NCBI RefSeq assembly: GCF_002355215.1
Contig: NZ_AP014612.1
Location: 1,488,001-1,552,000 of the forward strand
Direction of reading: 5' to 3'
Origin: Streptococcus troglodytae
GTDB taxonomy: Bacteria > Bacillota > Bacilli > Lactobacillales > Streptococcaceae
DNA: 64,000 bases
Shown here: piece by piece, positions 36,257 to 47,612 of the stretch
Layout of the letters: the number at the start of each line of letters is the position of its first letter
Numbering within the stretch: the first letter of the stretch is position 1
The notes under the pieces: model-generated
Seen by the model: only the letters and a program-made list of their open reading frames with translations
What the model was told of the DNA's origin: nothing
Database searches by the model: none
Made by a program: the position numbers and the translations under genes

Positions 36257-36560
36257 AAAATCCTCCTAAAATTCACAGTAAGCTTATCAGCTTACAAGTT
36301 TTCTAATAAAACATGAAATATTTTTAAAAGCCTCCTTGTGAAAACGACAAGTACATTTTAATCCTTAACTTTTTCTTATTCAAAGGAATTTGGTTCATTT
36401 AATAAAAAGATATTTAATAGTAAAAAATCAGAAAATTTTCTGAATACTTTTAAAATATTAACTTGCTTATAGACAAATCTTTTTTAGCTCTGCAAATTCA
36501 AAATTATTTTCCTTATTGCAAGCGAAGTGAGCTTTAAACGAGACTTCTCACCGTTGTGAT
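36257..36560 (-). repeat. Original 5' region of peptide A (partner of 34681-35000)
   Basis: Nearly identical to the DNA upstream of peptide B, including the leader hairpin GTAAGCTTATCAGCTTAC at 36272-36290 and the sequence AAGGAATTTGGTTCATTTAAT. The promoter of both peptides should lie within it, but I cannot place -35/-10 with confidence. I see no perfect cin-box here. Confidence 0.8.
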
Positions 36561-36594
36561 ACGTCTGAAACTTCAATATTTCTGCTACTCGAAA
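36487..36594 (-). repeat. Dispersed hairpin repeat, copy 3
   Basis: Degenerate third copy, with AATTTGCAGAGCT, CTCACTTCGCTTGCAATAAGGAAAAT and TCTCGTTTAAAG preserved and the central hairpin eroded. It lies within the unit duplicated in front of peptide B. Confidence 0.6.
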
Positions 36595-36711
36595 GAGGAT
36601 AGGATCCTAGATTCCTGAAATCATCTACTGGCGACGGCTCAAACAGTCTAAAGGACGGTTTGAAGTTGAAGGGAAAGTCTCAAAATAAACTTTTTCTTCA
36701 AACTTTTCAAA

Positions 36712-36745
36712 AAACTCTCCTGAAACACATGTTTCAAGAGAGTTT
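36712..36745 (-). terminator. deaD terminator (original copy)
   Basis: AAACTCTCTTGAAAC pairs with GTTTCAGGAGAGTTT around a short loop, followed on the minus strand by TTTTTTGAAAAG. It is 7 nt past the deaD stop. Confidence 0.85.
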
Positions 36746-36751
36746 GAATGA

Positions 36752-38305
36752 TTATCTGTCACCTTTATTGCGAATGGTAAAGCCGCTTTTCTTTTCGCTG
36801 GAAGTACGGTGAGGACGTTTATTGCTCTTATTTTCAAAATCTTTGCGATTTTTGTTAGAAATCCGTTTAAATTCACGACGGCCACCGTCACGATGATTAC
36901 GGCGACTGTCGCGACCTCCCCGACGATCCTCACGACGACGATTGCCGCCCTTTCCTTTACCAGCAAATTTAAATGGCAAGGGTTTTTCGCGAGCAATTTC
37001 AACCTTAGGCAGCATTTCTGGATCTTGAACAGTTAGAGTCAAAATATATTGTGCTAATTCTTCTGGTGAAAATTCAGCAGCCAATTTTTCAGCAGCTTTG
37101 GTAAACTTATCAAAATTAGAACGAATCTTTTCATCAGCAAAGTCACGCTCAATCTTTTTGAGGGCCACTTTTTTGCTTGCTTGAAAGGCTTCTTGCGCTG
37201 TAGCAGGTTTCATGCCTTTCATGCGTTTTTTAGTGAGCTTTTCAATAATTTGAAGATAGCCCATTTCATTGGGAGCCACAAAAGTAATGGACTGACCGTG
37301 CTTACCAGCACGACCCGTACGACCAATACGGTGAACATAGCTTTCAGGGTCTTGCGGAATATCATAGTTATAAACATGAGTGACGCCCGAAATATCGAGA
37401 CCACGAGCCGCTACATCTGTCGCAACCAAAATATCAAGGTTGTCATTTTTAAAATCACGAAGGACACGCAGACGTTTCCCTTGGTCGAGATCTCCATGGA
37501 TACCTTCCGCACGATAGCCACGCAGTTTTAATCCTCTTGTTAACTCATCAACACGGCGCTTAGTACGGCCAAAAACGATAGAAAGCTCTGGCTGTTCCAC
37601 ATCCATAAGACGGGTCATCGTATCAAATTTTTCATTTTCTTTGATGCGAATATAATATTGGTCAACTAAATCTGTTGTTAATTCTTTGGCAGCAATCTTA
37701 ACATGTTCTGGCTCTTTCATAAACTTTACGCCAATACGTTTAATAGCATCGGGCATGGTTGCTGAAAAGAGTAAAGTTTGACGTGTTTCAGGAACACGCG
37801 AAATAATAGCTTCAATATCTTCTAAAAAGCCCATGTTAAGCATTTCATCTGCTTCATCTAAAATAAGGGTTTCCACATGATTTAATTTAAGCGCCTTACG
37901 TTTAATCAAATCAAGCAGACGTCCCGGTGTTCCAACAACAATATGGGCACCCGATTTAAGAGCTTTGATTTGCTTTTCAATGCTTGAACCACCATAAACC
38001 GAACGAACTTTAACTTTCTTTTCACGCCCAAAACGGAAGAGCTCTTCTTGACTTTGAACGGCTAATTCTCGTGTTGGCGCAATAACAAGAGCCTGAACAA
38101 CATTATTAGTCACATCAATCTTGTTTAGAGTTGGTAGGCCAAAAGCCGCTGTTTTGCCTGTCCCAGTCTGTGCTTGACCAATAACATCTTTTCCTTCAAG
38201 AGCAAGAGGAATAGTCAATTCTTGGATGGGTGATGGCTCAACAAAGCCGACTTTTGCAACGGCAGAAAGAATGTCTTCTGCTAAATGTAATTCTGTAAAT
38301 TTCAA
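36752..38305 (-). CDS. deaD: DEAD-box ATP-dependent RNA helicase (CshA type)
   Basis: 517-aa RNA helicase of cold-shock and mRNA-decay type. Motifs in order: Q motif [16 protein letters not shown], Walker [37 protein letters not shown] in LLFSATMPD, then [14 protein letters not shown] and [13 protein letters not shown]. The C-terminal tail is Arg/Gly/Asn/Lys rich, as in CshA. Translation starts from a TTG at 38305 (AGAAAGAGAAAACA upstream). The last codons and terminator have been copied twice further downstream (copies 2 and 3). Confidence 0.95.
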   Translation of the reverse strand: MKFTELHLAEDILSAVAKVGFVEPSPIQELTIPLALEGKDVIGQAQTGTGKTAAFGLPTLNKIDVTNNVVQALVIAPTRELAVQSQEELFRFGREKKVKVRSVYGGSSIEKQIKALKSGAHIVVGTPGRLLDLIKRKALKLNHVETLILDEADEMLNMGFLEDIEAIISRVPETRQTLLFSATMPDAIKRIGVKFMKEPEHVKIAAKELTTDLVDQYYIRIKENEKFDTMTRLMDVEQPELSIVFGRTKRRVDELTRGLKLRGYRAEGIHGDLDQGKRLRVLRDFKNDNLDILVATDVAARGLDISGVTHVYNYDIPQDPESYVHRIGRTGRAGKHGQSITFVAPNEMGYLQIIEKLTKKRMKGMKPATAQEAFQASKKVALKKIERDFADEKIRSNFDKFTKAAEKLAAEFSPEELAQYILTLTVQDPEMLPKVEIAREKPLPFKFAGKGKGGNRRREDRRGGRDSRRNHRDGGRREFKRISNKNRKDFENKSNKRPHRTSSEKKSGFTIRNKGDR

Positions 38306-38518
38306 TGTTTTCTCTTTCTAAAAGGCAGTGCGAAGCCACCTTATCAAACGTTAGTAATGTGCAACTAAGTTATTATAGCATTTTTTCTTTAAGAAAGATA
38401 GTTAAAGACTCACACTAAATGATCATTTTCAAAAATTAGTTAATGATATTCCTATGTAAACCTAACTGTTTTTTTAACAGGACAAAGGCAGGCTAGTCAT
38501 TTCTCTTTTAATTGATCA

Positions 38519-38570
38519 AAAAATGAGATAAAAGCTCAATCTGTGATTTATCGCTTCTATCTCACTTTTT
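38519..38570 (-). terminator. Terminator after spaP
   Basis: AAAAAGTGAGATAGAAGC and GCTTTTATCTCATTTTTT form a long stem with a T-run, 26 nt past the spaP stop. Confidence 0.8.
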
Positions 38571-38595
38571 AATTTCTAATGTAATGTCTATGCTG

Positions 38596-41500
38596 TCAAT
38601 CTTTCTTAGCCTTTAAACCAAGCAAACTAAAACTAGTAACTAAGCCAATAATACCAAGTAAAGGCATATAAGCATTGTTTGTTACTCCCGTATTTGGTAA
38701 TGTTTCTTGAACAGAGCTCGGTTGATAAGCAGTTGATTGAGGTTTGTAGTTAATTACAGTTGAAGTCCGCGGTGATGATGGATCTTGCGGATCAGTAGGG
38801 TCTGTAGGATCCTCAGGAGTAGTTGTTTTCACTGTATTTGAACTGTAAGTTACCCCATTGACAGTATTAATATAAGTATTTTCAAAAGTACCAACCGCAA
38901 TACGTTTCATTTGGATATAACTTTCAGCTTGGAAAGCTGAATCAATTGAAACAGAACGCAGAAAGTCTTCCTTGAACTTAATTGTGATAGCACCTTTAGC
39001 GGTATCAACTTCCGCTGTCGTATACTGAGTTAACTCAGCACCTGACTTGATAATAGAACCGTCTTTAAGAGTGATATCAACCTTAGCAAAAACTTTATAC
39101 TGACCAGTATAGCGATCTCCTGTTTGATCATAATCATCATAGAAATTGTATTCAAAGAGTTCTTCTGAGTGATTTGCAGGAATAATGCCACCAATCAAAC
39201 GGTAATTAAAGACTGTATTAAGTGGAATAGTCTGACCATCAACATTATTTGTATCAGCCGGATCAAGTGTTAAAGTCACATCTTTCTTAGGGTTAATCTT
39301 AGGAACATTATTGATAACGATATTTGATGCATAACCATTACCAAAGTCAATTTGGTAAGCTTGATTTTCATAACTGCCGCCTGTTTGTCCCATTTGTTTT
39401 TAACAACCATTGGTGATACAATCTTCAAATCAATTCCAGTTTTAACATAAGTATCATAAAATTCTCTTGGATTATCGGCACGGAAAATTTGGAAAGCACC
39501 TTTAGGTTTAATTTCTGCCTTGGAAAGAACATCTCTAATTTCTTGAGGGGCTGCTTCAAGACTAGTGTAATTATCCACACTAACACCAGTAACTTCATTA
39601 CCATTAGCATCTGTAATCTTCACTAAATCCTGACGCAATTCAAGCGCTTCTTCTGGATAATCATCTACATAGTAAAATCCTTTTTGAATGGTATCTGCTG
39701 AAGAGCGGTCGTTCTTATATTGATCCAAATCCCAAGTTAGTTCATAATAATTCGTTGAACCGGCAAGAACTGTTTTACCATCAATAACAACGCCATTTTC
39801 ATTTTTATTAACCTTAGTTGGCTTAATGTAATTATTATTTGGGTTATCTGGATCATTTGGTTTACCAGGAGTTGTCACCCGAACAACATTGGATTTAATG
39901 CCATAAGCATCATTGACTGTGAGCGTGAAATTATTCTTATAAGTTGCGCCATCGTTAAGAACTTGTCCGACCACTGTTGGATAAATCGTTGCCACTGACT
40001 TAGTCAAATCAGCATTAAACGTAGCCAAAGTTGCTGCAGTTGCCTTGAAGGTGACTGTATTAGTTGCTTTATCATGAGTGACATCAAAGCCAGGGCTGGC
40101 AGCTTTTGTAGCTTCAAGATTAAATCGATAACCAGATGGCAGAGGATCTACCAAGACAAAGGAAGTCGTTTCATCACGTCCAGCAGGAAGATCTGCTGTC
40201 TTCAGCTGGAACTTAACAACAGATTGCTTAGCCACCAAAGTTCTGTCAATATCAGCATCGTTATTATTCTTAATTTGCTTATTAACTTGCGGTTGCACGG
40301 CTAATTTAAAGTAATGGAAATGAACAGTTGGTACAGATGGAGGTGTGGGAAGCTCTTGATAAACAGGATCAGTCGGCGGTGTGGGAATGACCTCATAAGT
40401 TGGTTCAACAGGTTTGTTTGGTTCTGGTTGATCTGGTGTTGGTGTCGGCGGCGTTGGCTCTGCTTCATAGCTTGGCTCAACAGGCGCTGGCTCCAACGGC
40501 TTTTCTGTTTCATAGGTCGGTGGTGTGGGTTTGTTTGGCTCTGATTGATCCGGTGTCCTTGTCGGCGGCGTTGGCTCTGCTTCATAGCTTGGCTCAACAG
40601 GCGCTGGCTCCAACGGCTTTTCTGTTTCATAGGTCGGTGGTGTGGGTTTGTTTGGCTCTGATTGATCCGGTGTCCTTGTCGGCGGTGTTGGCTCCTTTTC
40701 ATAATTTGGAGCTACTGGTGCCGGTTTTAATGGCTTTTCTGTTTCATAAGTTGGTTTAGTTGGAGCTGTCGGCTCGACCGGCGGTGTGGGTTTTTCCTTG
40801 GTAACTTTAGGAACATTAACCGCACGAATTTTACCATTTAAAGAATACCAAATATTTGGTTTTTTGCCATCAGTATTGTCCTTACCAGGAACAACAGGCA
40901 TGTCAGAAACTGGCATCACATTTGTTGCAGAAGTTGCTCCTACAGTAACATGGTTATTCGGACCAGACATTTTAATGGCCCCTGCTCCATACCAAGAATT
41001 CGGCGCATCTGAAGTATCCCATCCTGAACCAGCTTGACTATTTTTATACATAGTCCAGCGAGAGCCGCCTTCACCCTGTTTAAAGTTAAGAGTATCTGTA
41101 GCATAAATCATGCCATTCTTTTCACCGATAGATGAACCAGAGATTTTGACAAATTTACCACTATAATCTTTAGCCATCTCAATAGAGTTATGTTCACGGT
41201 TAAGAGAAGCTACTGAGAGAAGGGCATTGTCAAAATTAATTGGTTTTCCATCTTCGTCATAGAAGGTGAATTCATTTTTAATAAAAATAGAGGTATTTTT
41301 TTCAACTTGACCTGTATAAGCGGAAGCAAAAACACCTAAAGTTGGATCGGTAAAAATACCTAACCAAACCTTTTGACCTTGAAACTTGGACTCAGGATCC
41401 ACTGTATACTTGTAGACAAGTTTAGAAATCTTTTTACCATTGTAATAAGAATTCTGCAAGTTAGTGTATGTAGCTGTTGCGCTTTGACCGCGCTCTAAAA

Positions 41501-43294
41501 GTACAGAAGCCCATTTAACCTGTGAGTTATTGCTTACTGTTGTTGACCAGCCAGCTTTATCACCAAAATTCCCATAGAGTTCCATAGAAGAAGCAACATC
41601 ATTAGATTGTTCTAAGTTAGTTATATCTAGATCATCTAATTGAAGAATTTTTTGGTCATATTTCGCTTTTGAAGTGCTTTTGCTAAAAGCGTCATCCACA
41701 GCAGAAGCCTTGAGAAATTTTCCGTCAGTTGTGAGTGCTAACTGAGCATTTGGCTCAAGATCATAGACCAAATTTTGGGCAGATGGCTCTGTCAAGTTTC
41801 CGTCTTCATTTTTATGTTTTTCAAGCTCTGCCAGTGCAGCCTTGATAGCAGCTTGTTCATCTTCATAGGCCTTTAGCTTAACCGGATAGTCTGCTAAGTC
41901 TTTTTGATATTTGGCAAGATCTGTCTGATACTTAGCAAGTTTTGCTTCGTAATCAGCTTTAGCTTCCGCATTGCGCTTTTTAATTGCAGTGTTTTCAGCT
42001 GTGATCGCCGCGTTTTCGGCATTATTTGCTGCTACAGCTGCTTCATAGGCCGCTTTAGCATCCGCATTGGCTTTTTGAACACGAGCGAGCTCTGTTTGAT
42101 AAGCGGCTAATTTAGCTTGATAGTCCGCTTCATTTGCGGCATTAGCTTTTTTCACCGCTGACAAATCAGTCTCATATTGTTTGAGTGCAGCTTCATAATT
42201 TGCTTTTGCTGTCGCGTTACGCTGTTTTATCGCTGCATTTTCTGCTGTAATGGCTGCATTGGTAGCTACATTTTCTGCGACCGCTTTTTCATAAGCAGCC
42301 TTAGCAGCTGCATTAGCTTTTTGGACACGTTCTAATTCTGTTTGATAAGCCGCTAATTTAGCTTTATAATCTGCTTCATTTGCGGCATTAGCTTCCTGAA
42401 CACGCTTTAGTTCAGCTTGATATTGAGCTAACTTAGTCTCATATTCAGCTTTGGCTGTTGCATTGCGCTTTCTAATTTCTTCATTGGCAGCAGCAATTTC
42501 TGTATTTTTGGCATTATTTGCTGCTACAGCAGTATCATAAGCAGCTTTGGCGGCTGCATTAGCTTCCTGAACACGTTTCAGTTCAGCTTGATAAGCAGCA
42601 AGAGCTTTTTGATAGGCTGCTTGATTATCAGCATTTGTCTTTTGAACAGCCGCCAAATCAGCTTGATATTGAGCCAATTTAGCTTCATAGGCTGCTTTGC
42701 TAGCAGCATTTGCAGCATTAATGCGTTCAACCTCGGCTTTATGAGCTGCCATATCTTTTTCGTACTGTTCTTTAGTTGCCTGATTTTTAGCATTGATTTT
42801 AGCAACTTCTGCCTCATGAGCAGCTACATCCGACTTATATTGATCTGTTGTCTTCTTTATATCCTCAGTTTGTTTTGTGTAATCTTCTTTAATTTCAGTT
42901 TCTTTTTGGGCTGCTTCTTCAGCTGTTTTAACAGTTCCTTTATCTACATCGGCGTCTTGAACAACATTGACACCAGCAGACTTAGCATCCTTTGCTGCTT
43001 GATCAAGATCAGTTTTAGGCACTTCAACTGGTATTGAACCATTTATCTCTCCAGCTTGCTTTTGACTTTGTTCAGCTTCTTTACTCGCATTTTCTTGAGC
43101 TTCTGGCAAATTGGTCGCTGGATTTCCGGTTTGTGTCCCAACTACTTTAGTATCTACATCACTAGTAGTGGTCGTTTCATCGGCAAAAACTTTTTGTCCT
43201 GCTACAGAGACTGCCGCTACTGTTCCTAGAACAGCACCACACAGTGTTTTACTAATTTTACTTTTACGAAAACCGTAAGTTTTTTGACTTTCAT
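38596..43294 (-). CDS. spaP: Cell-surface antigen I/II (SpaP/PAc) with two frame breaks
   Basis: Major adhesin binding salivary agglutinin. Restored length is about 1566 aa, the known size. In order: YSIRK-like signal ([20 protein letters not shown], then AGQKVFA), Ala-rich coiled-coil A repeats, the V region, three Pro-rich P repeats ([20 protein letters not shown] type), C-terminal domains and the anchor LPNTG with membrane span and charged tail (LKAKKD). The start is the ATG at 43294 (SD GGAGG). One A is missing in the run 43280-43285 after codon 5, and another at 39393-39395 (KNKMGQT). As read, neither piece would make an anchored adhesin. Confidence 0.95.
40448..40800 (-). repeat. P-region tandem DNA repeats of spaP
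   Basis: Two 117-bp units that look identical (40448-40564 and 40565-40681) and a third, diverged one encode the proline-rich stalk. Such units can recombine and change stalk length. Confidence 0.85.
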
Positions 43295-43482
43295 AAATCC
43301 TCCAAATCTGAATAAATCTTCTAAATATATTTTTGTAATATACGTTAAAAAATTGTAATATAATTGATTTGATTTGTCAAATTTTTTGCTTGAAAATAAA
43401 AACTTAAATTATAAATACATTCAACCGCTGCTATTTTTTGAGTGCAAACTCCACACTTTATCCAACATTAATTCTAAAGCAC

Positions 43483-43517
43483 AAAAAGGTCAGGATTTTG
43501 TCATCCTAACCTTTTTT
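43483..43517 (-). terminator. Terminator after the SH3b/Bsp-repeat gene
   Basis: AAAAAGGT-AGGAT pairs with ATCCT-ACCTTTTTT, giving an almost perfect stem with T-run, just past the stop at 43521. Confidence 0.85.
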
Positions 43518-43520
43518 ACT

Positions 43521-45647
43521 TCAATCAATGATAATATAGCGACGAATACCACTGTATGAACGATAGCTAATCCATTGATGTCCATCAGCATTCAAGACAC
43601 TGTCATAATAAATGCTTTCTCCCTTATTAAAAGTAAACTGAGTTGGACTAGATATTCTAGCCTCATTTTTAACCTCAACTTTATTAGTGAAAACATAAGT
43701 TCCTTGTGCTGGAAGAGTGACCCTATTAGGTGCTTCCACCTCAGTTGTCTTTCCTCCAACAACCCTTAATTCACCAGTTGAAAGGCGATAATAAAGGTGA
43801 ATGTTATAACTACCACTGTTATTTTTATGGTCACTGACCTTAACGGTCACCTTATAAACGCCTTCGCCTTGCTTAGCTGCTTGATACCAAACAATGTCAT
43901 CTTGCCCGTTTTGTTCTGACCAAACTGGCACTAATACCTCTTTTATGCCTTGATTGCTGGAAGCATTAGTAATCAAAACATCAAATCCTTGGCTGCTCTT
44001 ATTGGCAATGCTAATGATACCTGTTGTTTCTACAGGCTTCGGTGCTTCCACCTCAGTCATTGTTGCCCCAACTCCTCTTTGTTCACCATTATCCAAAAGA
44101 TAATAAAGATGGACATGATAGTTACCGCTATTATTTTTATGGTCACTGACCTTAACGGTCACCTTATAAACGCCTTCGCCTTGTTTGGCTGCTTGATACC
44201 AAACAATGTCATCCTGTCCGTTTTGTTCTGACCAAACTGGCACTAATACCTCTTTTATGTCTTGATTGCTAGAAGCATTAGTAATCAAAACATCAAATCC
44301 TTGGCTGCTCTTATTGGCAATGCTAATGATACCTGTTGTTTCTACAGGCTTCGGTGCTTCCACCTCAGTCATTGTTGCCCCGACTCCTCTTTGTTCACCA
44401 TTATCCAAAAGATAATAAAGATGGACATGATAGTTACCGCTATTATTTTTATGGTCACTGACCTTAACGGTCACCTTATAAACGCCTTCGCCTTGCTTAG
44501 CTGCTTGATACCAAACAATGTCATCCTGTCCGTTTTGTTCTGACCAAACTGGCACTAATACCTCTTTTATGCCTTGATTGCTGGAAGCATTAGAAATGAT
44601 AACATCGAATTGTTGAGCCGTTTTATTTTGGATGGCAATAGTACCTGATACTTTAGTTTCAATTGGAGAGGGTTGTGTCGTAAGCTTTCCAATAACAACA
44701 TAACGACGGATACCACTGTAGGACACATAGCTAATCCATTGATGTCCATCCGCTTCTAAAACCTTATCATAAAAAACGTGATCTCCGTTGTAAAAAGAGA
44801 ATTGGGTCGGACTAGACAGTTTAGCATCATTTTTAACGTCTGCTTGTTTAGTAAAGTGATAAGTTCCTTGTGCCGGTAAATTTTGCTGAACAATTTCTTT
44901 TTGCTTCAATTCTTCAATTGTCACAGCAATAGGAGCATAGCGACGAATACCACTGTAAGACACATAGCTAATCCATTGATGTCCATCCGCTTCTAAAACC
45001 TTATCATAAAAGACTTTATCACCTTTATTAAAATGAAATTGGGTTGGACTGGACATACTGGCTGCATTTTTAACAGGAGTTGTTTCTTGGAAAACATAAT
45101 TGCCTTGCGATGGAATTGAGACAGCCTTAGCTTGTCTTTGCATAAGATTTGCTGCTATCGCTTTCTCATTTCGTCCTGTCTCTGTCTCCTTAGCTGGAGC
45201 CGAAGCGACCATTTCTTTTTCGGCTTTTTCACTTGAGACAGTTTCAACACTGGCTTGCGGTTCTGAATTTTTAGTATCAACAGCTGTTACTGCAGAAGCT
45301 TCCCCTTCATTTGCTGTCTTTGAAACAGTAGGATTCACATCTTCTTTGACGGGTTTTGCACCTTTGTCATCATTATTTTCTTTCTCCTCAACTGCAACTA
45401 CTGGTGTTTCTGTTAAAGTTGTTTGATCTGCTGCCTTATCTGTAACTGCTTGGTTGACAGCAACCGAATTTTCAGCTACATTAACAACTGCGTCCTCACT
45501 TGCTGGCAATTGGGAACCTTGCTCTTGTGCAGCAACATTTTGGGTACCTAAAAATAAGATACAGCCAATTAAAACAGATGCAGCTCCAAATGCATATTTG
45601 CGAATAGAAAAACGTTGTGCTTGATGATTAATATCAATTCTTTTCAT
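43521..45647 (-). CDS. Secreted cell-wall protein with SH3b domains and GBS-Bsp-like repeats
   Basis: 708 aa from the ATG at 45647. YSIRK-type signal (QRFSIRKYAFGAASVLIGC, cleavage after QNVAAQ), a long Glu/Ala/Val-rich linker, two SH3b-like domains (each ending DGHQWISYVSYSGIRRY), three GBS-Bsp-like repeats of about 104 aa (SNQGIKEVLVPVWSEQNGQD type) and a third SH3b domain at the C-terminus. No LPXTG, so wall binding is probably by the SH3b domains. No catalytic amidase or CHAP domain is present. It lies directly upstream of spaP. The role is unknown; related repeats occur in streptococcal wall hydrolases. Confidence 0.88.
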   Translation of the reverse strand: MKRIDINHQAQRFSIRKYAFGAASVLIGCILFLGTQNVAAQEQGSQLPASEDAVVNVAENSVAVNQAVTDKAADQTTLTETPVVAVEEKENNDDKGAKPVKEDVNPTVSKTANEGEASAVTAVDTKNSEPQASVETVSSEKAEKEMVASAPAKETETGRNEKAIAANLMQRQAKAVSIPSQGNYVFQETTPVKNAASMSSPTQFHFNKGDKVFYDKVLEADGHQWISYVSYSGIRRYAPIAVTIEELKQKEIVQQNLPAQGTYHFTKQADVKNDAKLSSPTQFSFYNGDHVFYDKVLEADGHQWISYVSYSGIRRYVVIGKLTTQPSPIETKVSGTIAIQNKTAQQFDVIISNASSNQGIKEVLVPVWSEQNGQDDIVWYQAAKQGEGVYKVTVKVSDHKNNSGNYHVHLYYLLDNGEQRGVGATMTEVEAPKPVETTGIISIANKSSQGFDVLITNASSNQDIKEVLVPVWSEQNGQDDIVWYQAAKQGEGVYKVTVKVSDHKNNSGNYHVHLYYLLDNGEQRGVGATMTEVEAPKPVETTGIISIANKSSQGFDVLITNASSNQGIKEVLVPVWSEQNGQDDIVWYQAAKQGEGVYKVTVKVSDHKNNSGSYNIHLYYRLSTGELRVVGGKTTEVEAPNRVTLPAQGTYVFTNKVEVKNEARISSPTQFTFNKGESIYYDSVLNADGHQWISYRSYSGIRRYIIID
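43950..44570 (-). repeat. Tandem 312-bp repeats in the Bsp-repeat gene
   Basis: Two near-identical 312-bp units (around 43950-44261 and 44262-44573) encode GBS-Bsp-like repeats differing at a few bases. They point to recent duplication or gene conversion. Confidence 0.85.
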
Positions 45648-45895
45648 AAGTTTCACACTCCTATCATTATGATACACTGCCCTTGAAAATTAATAGACGA
45701 CGAACATGTAAAATGATGAAATAACGACTACTTTTTGATTCATAATCTTTCTCCATCTTCTTTTTTTCATCTATATTGTAACATAAAAGAAATATTTAGC
45801 AATACTTACGTAATGTATTTTTGAGATTTTTTCTATCTAAAAAACACCAAACCAAAAATGGTTGATGCTTATCTGTGAGTTTTAAACAAATCATT

Positions 45896-47440
45896 TTACA
45901 TCTTCTCTTCCAAAACTATATCTGGATATTTATCTGCAAACCAATGAAGAGCAAAGTCATTTTCGAAGAGAAAAACGGGCTTGTCAAAGCGGTCTTTAGC
46001 CAATATATTGCGGCTGGAAGACATACGTTCATCAAGATCTTCCTCCTTAATCCAACGCACCGTTTTCTTACCCATAGGTGTCATGACAACTTCCGCATTG
46101 TATTCATTTTCCATGCGGTGTTTGAAAACTTCAAACTGGAGCTGGCCGACTGCTCCAAGCATATATTCACCAGTTTGATAGTTGGTATAAAGCTGTATAG
46201 CACCTTCTTGCACCAATTGCTCAATGCCCTTATGAAAAGACTTCTGCTTCATAACATTTTTAGCAGAAACTTTCATAAAGAGCTCTGGTGTAAAGGTTGG
46301 CAGTGGCTCAAATTCAAATTTATTTTTACCAACAGTTAGGGTATCACCAACCTGATAAGTTCCTGTATCGTAAACTCCGATAATATCACCAGCAACAGCA
46401 TTCATCACATTTTCACGAGATTCTGCCATAAACTGAGTGACGTTTGATAGCTTAACGCTCTTACCAGTGCGGGCAAGGTTGACAGACATGCCGCGTTCAA
46501 ATTCACCTGAGACAATCCGCACAAAGGCAATACGGTCACGGTGACGGGGATCCATATTAGCTTGGATTTTAAAAACAAAACCTGAAAAGTCTTTATCTAA
46601 AGGATCAACCACTTTATCGTCAGTGGTCTTGTGACCGTGTGGTTCTGGTGCAAATGCTAAGAAAGAATCCAAGAAAGTTTGGACACCAAAGTTGGTTAGG
46701 GCCGAGCCAAAGAAGACAGGCGTCAGTTCACCCTTTAAAATGGCTTCTTCTGAAAATTCATTTCCCGCTTCAGTCAAAAGTTCAATATCTTCTTTGACTT
46801 GTTCATAGAAAGGATTGTTAGCAAAGAGCTTGTCACCATTTTCAATAGAGGCAAAACGCTCATCACCTTTGTAGAGTTCAAGACGCTGATTGTACAAATC
46901 ATAGAGACCCTCAAAAGATCTTCCCATACCAATAGGCCAATTCATAGGATAAGAGGCAATCCCCAATACCTCTTCTAATTCTTCCAATAAATCCAGCGGT
47001 TCGCGACCATCACGGTCCAATTTATTGATAAAAGTAAAGACAGGGATACCACGATGCTTGACAACTTCAAAAAGCTTTTTTGTCTGTGCTTCGATCCCCT
47101 TGGCAGAGTCCACGACCATAACAGCAGCATCTACCGCCATCAGTGTTCGGTAAGTATCCTCAGAAAAATCCTCATGCCCTGGTGTATCAAGGATATTGAC
47201 CCGTTTTCCCGCATAGTCAAACTGCATGACAGACGAAGTTACCGAAATCCCACGTTGTTTCTCAATATCCATCCAGTCAGACTTGGCAAAATTCCCCGTT
47301 TTCTTTCCTTTAACAGTACCAGCCTCTCGGATTTCGCCTCCAAAATAGAGCAATTGCTCTGTAATTGTCGTCTTACCAGCATCTGGGTGAGAGATAATGG
47401 CGAAAGTCCGACGTTTCTTAATTTCTTCTTGTAAGTTCAT
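45896..47440 (-). CDS. prfC: Peptide chain release factor 3
   Basis: 514-aa GTPase that recycles RF1 and RF2 from the ribosome. G domain motifs: [18 protein letters not shown] (P-loop), [14 protein letters not shown] (switch I), [19 protein letters not shown] (switch II), [15 protein letters not shown] (NKxD). The RF3 C-terminal region ends [18 protein letters not shown] is AAGG near the start. It is flanked by gene-poor stretches and has no operon partner. Confidence 0.96.
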   Translation of the reverse strand: MNLQEEIKKRRTFAIISHPDAGKTTITEQLLYFGGEIREAGTVKGKKTGNFAKSDWMDIEKQRGISVTSSVMQFDYAGKRVNILDTPGHEDFSEDTYRTLMAVDAAVMVVDSAKGIEAQTKKLFEVVKHRGIPVFTFINKLDRDGREPLDLLEELEEVLGIASYPMNWPIGMGRSFEGLYDLYNQRLELYKGDERFASIENGDKLFANNPFYEQVKEDIELLTEAGNEFSEEAILKGELTPVFFGSALTNFGVQTFLDSFLAFAPEPHGHKTTDDKVVDPLDKDFSGFVFKIQANMDPRHRDRIAFVRIVSGEFERGMSVNLARTGKSVKLSNVTQFMAESRENVMNAVAGDIIGVYDTGTYQVGDTLTVGKNKFEFEPLPTFTPELFMKVSAKNVMKQKSFHKGIEQLVQEGAIQLYTNYQTGEYMLGAVGQLQFEVFKHRMENEYNAEVVMTPMGKKTVRWIKEEDLDERMSSSRNILAKDRFDKPVFLFENDFALHWFADKYPDIVLEEKM

Positions 47441-47612
47441 CTTATTTCCTTTTCTTTTTATGTTTAATAGCAGAGCTTTTAATAGTGTTCATACTAAAAT
47501 GCTATTTTTGATATGCAAAAAGAGCTGCATCCACAACAGTTCTTTTATTATAATAGAAAATAAAAAGGAATTCAAATAAGGAAAAAGCCCGCAGTTGTCC
47601 CCTTCAGTCTTT

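Noticed and set aside
34681..36560. Search for ComE-type direct repeats upstream of peptides A and B
   Set aside because: I could not find a convincing pair of the reported 11-bp repeats; only AT-rich duplicated DNA is evident.
36625..37002. Basic, Val-rich frame overlapping the deaD end
   Set aside because: Shadow of the Arg/Gly-rich deaD tail in another frame.
40301..40759. Long alternative frames with repeats across the spaP P-region
   Set aside because: They arise from the 117-bp proline repeats read in other frames and on the other strand.
42588..43037. A 149-codon plus-strand hydrophobic frame
   Set aside because: Antisense to the Ala-rich coiled-coil part of spaP, a common shadow.
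43535..43550. GACGAATA, similar to a cin-box
   Set aside because: It differs from TACGAATA at the first base and lies inside coding sequence.
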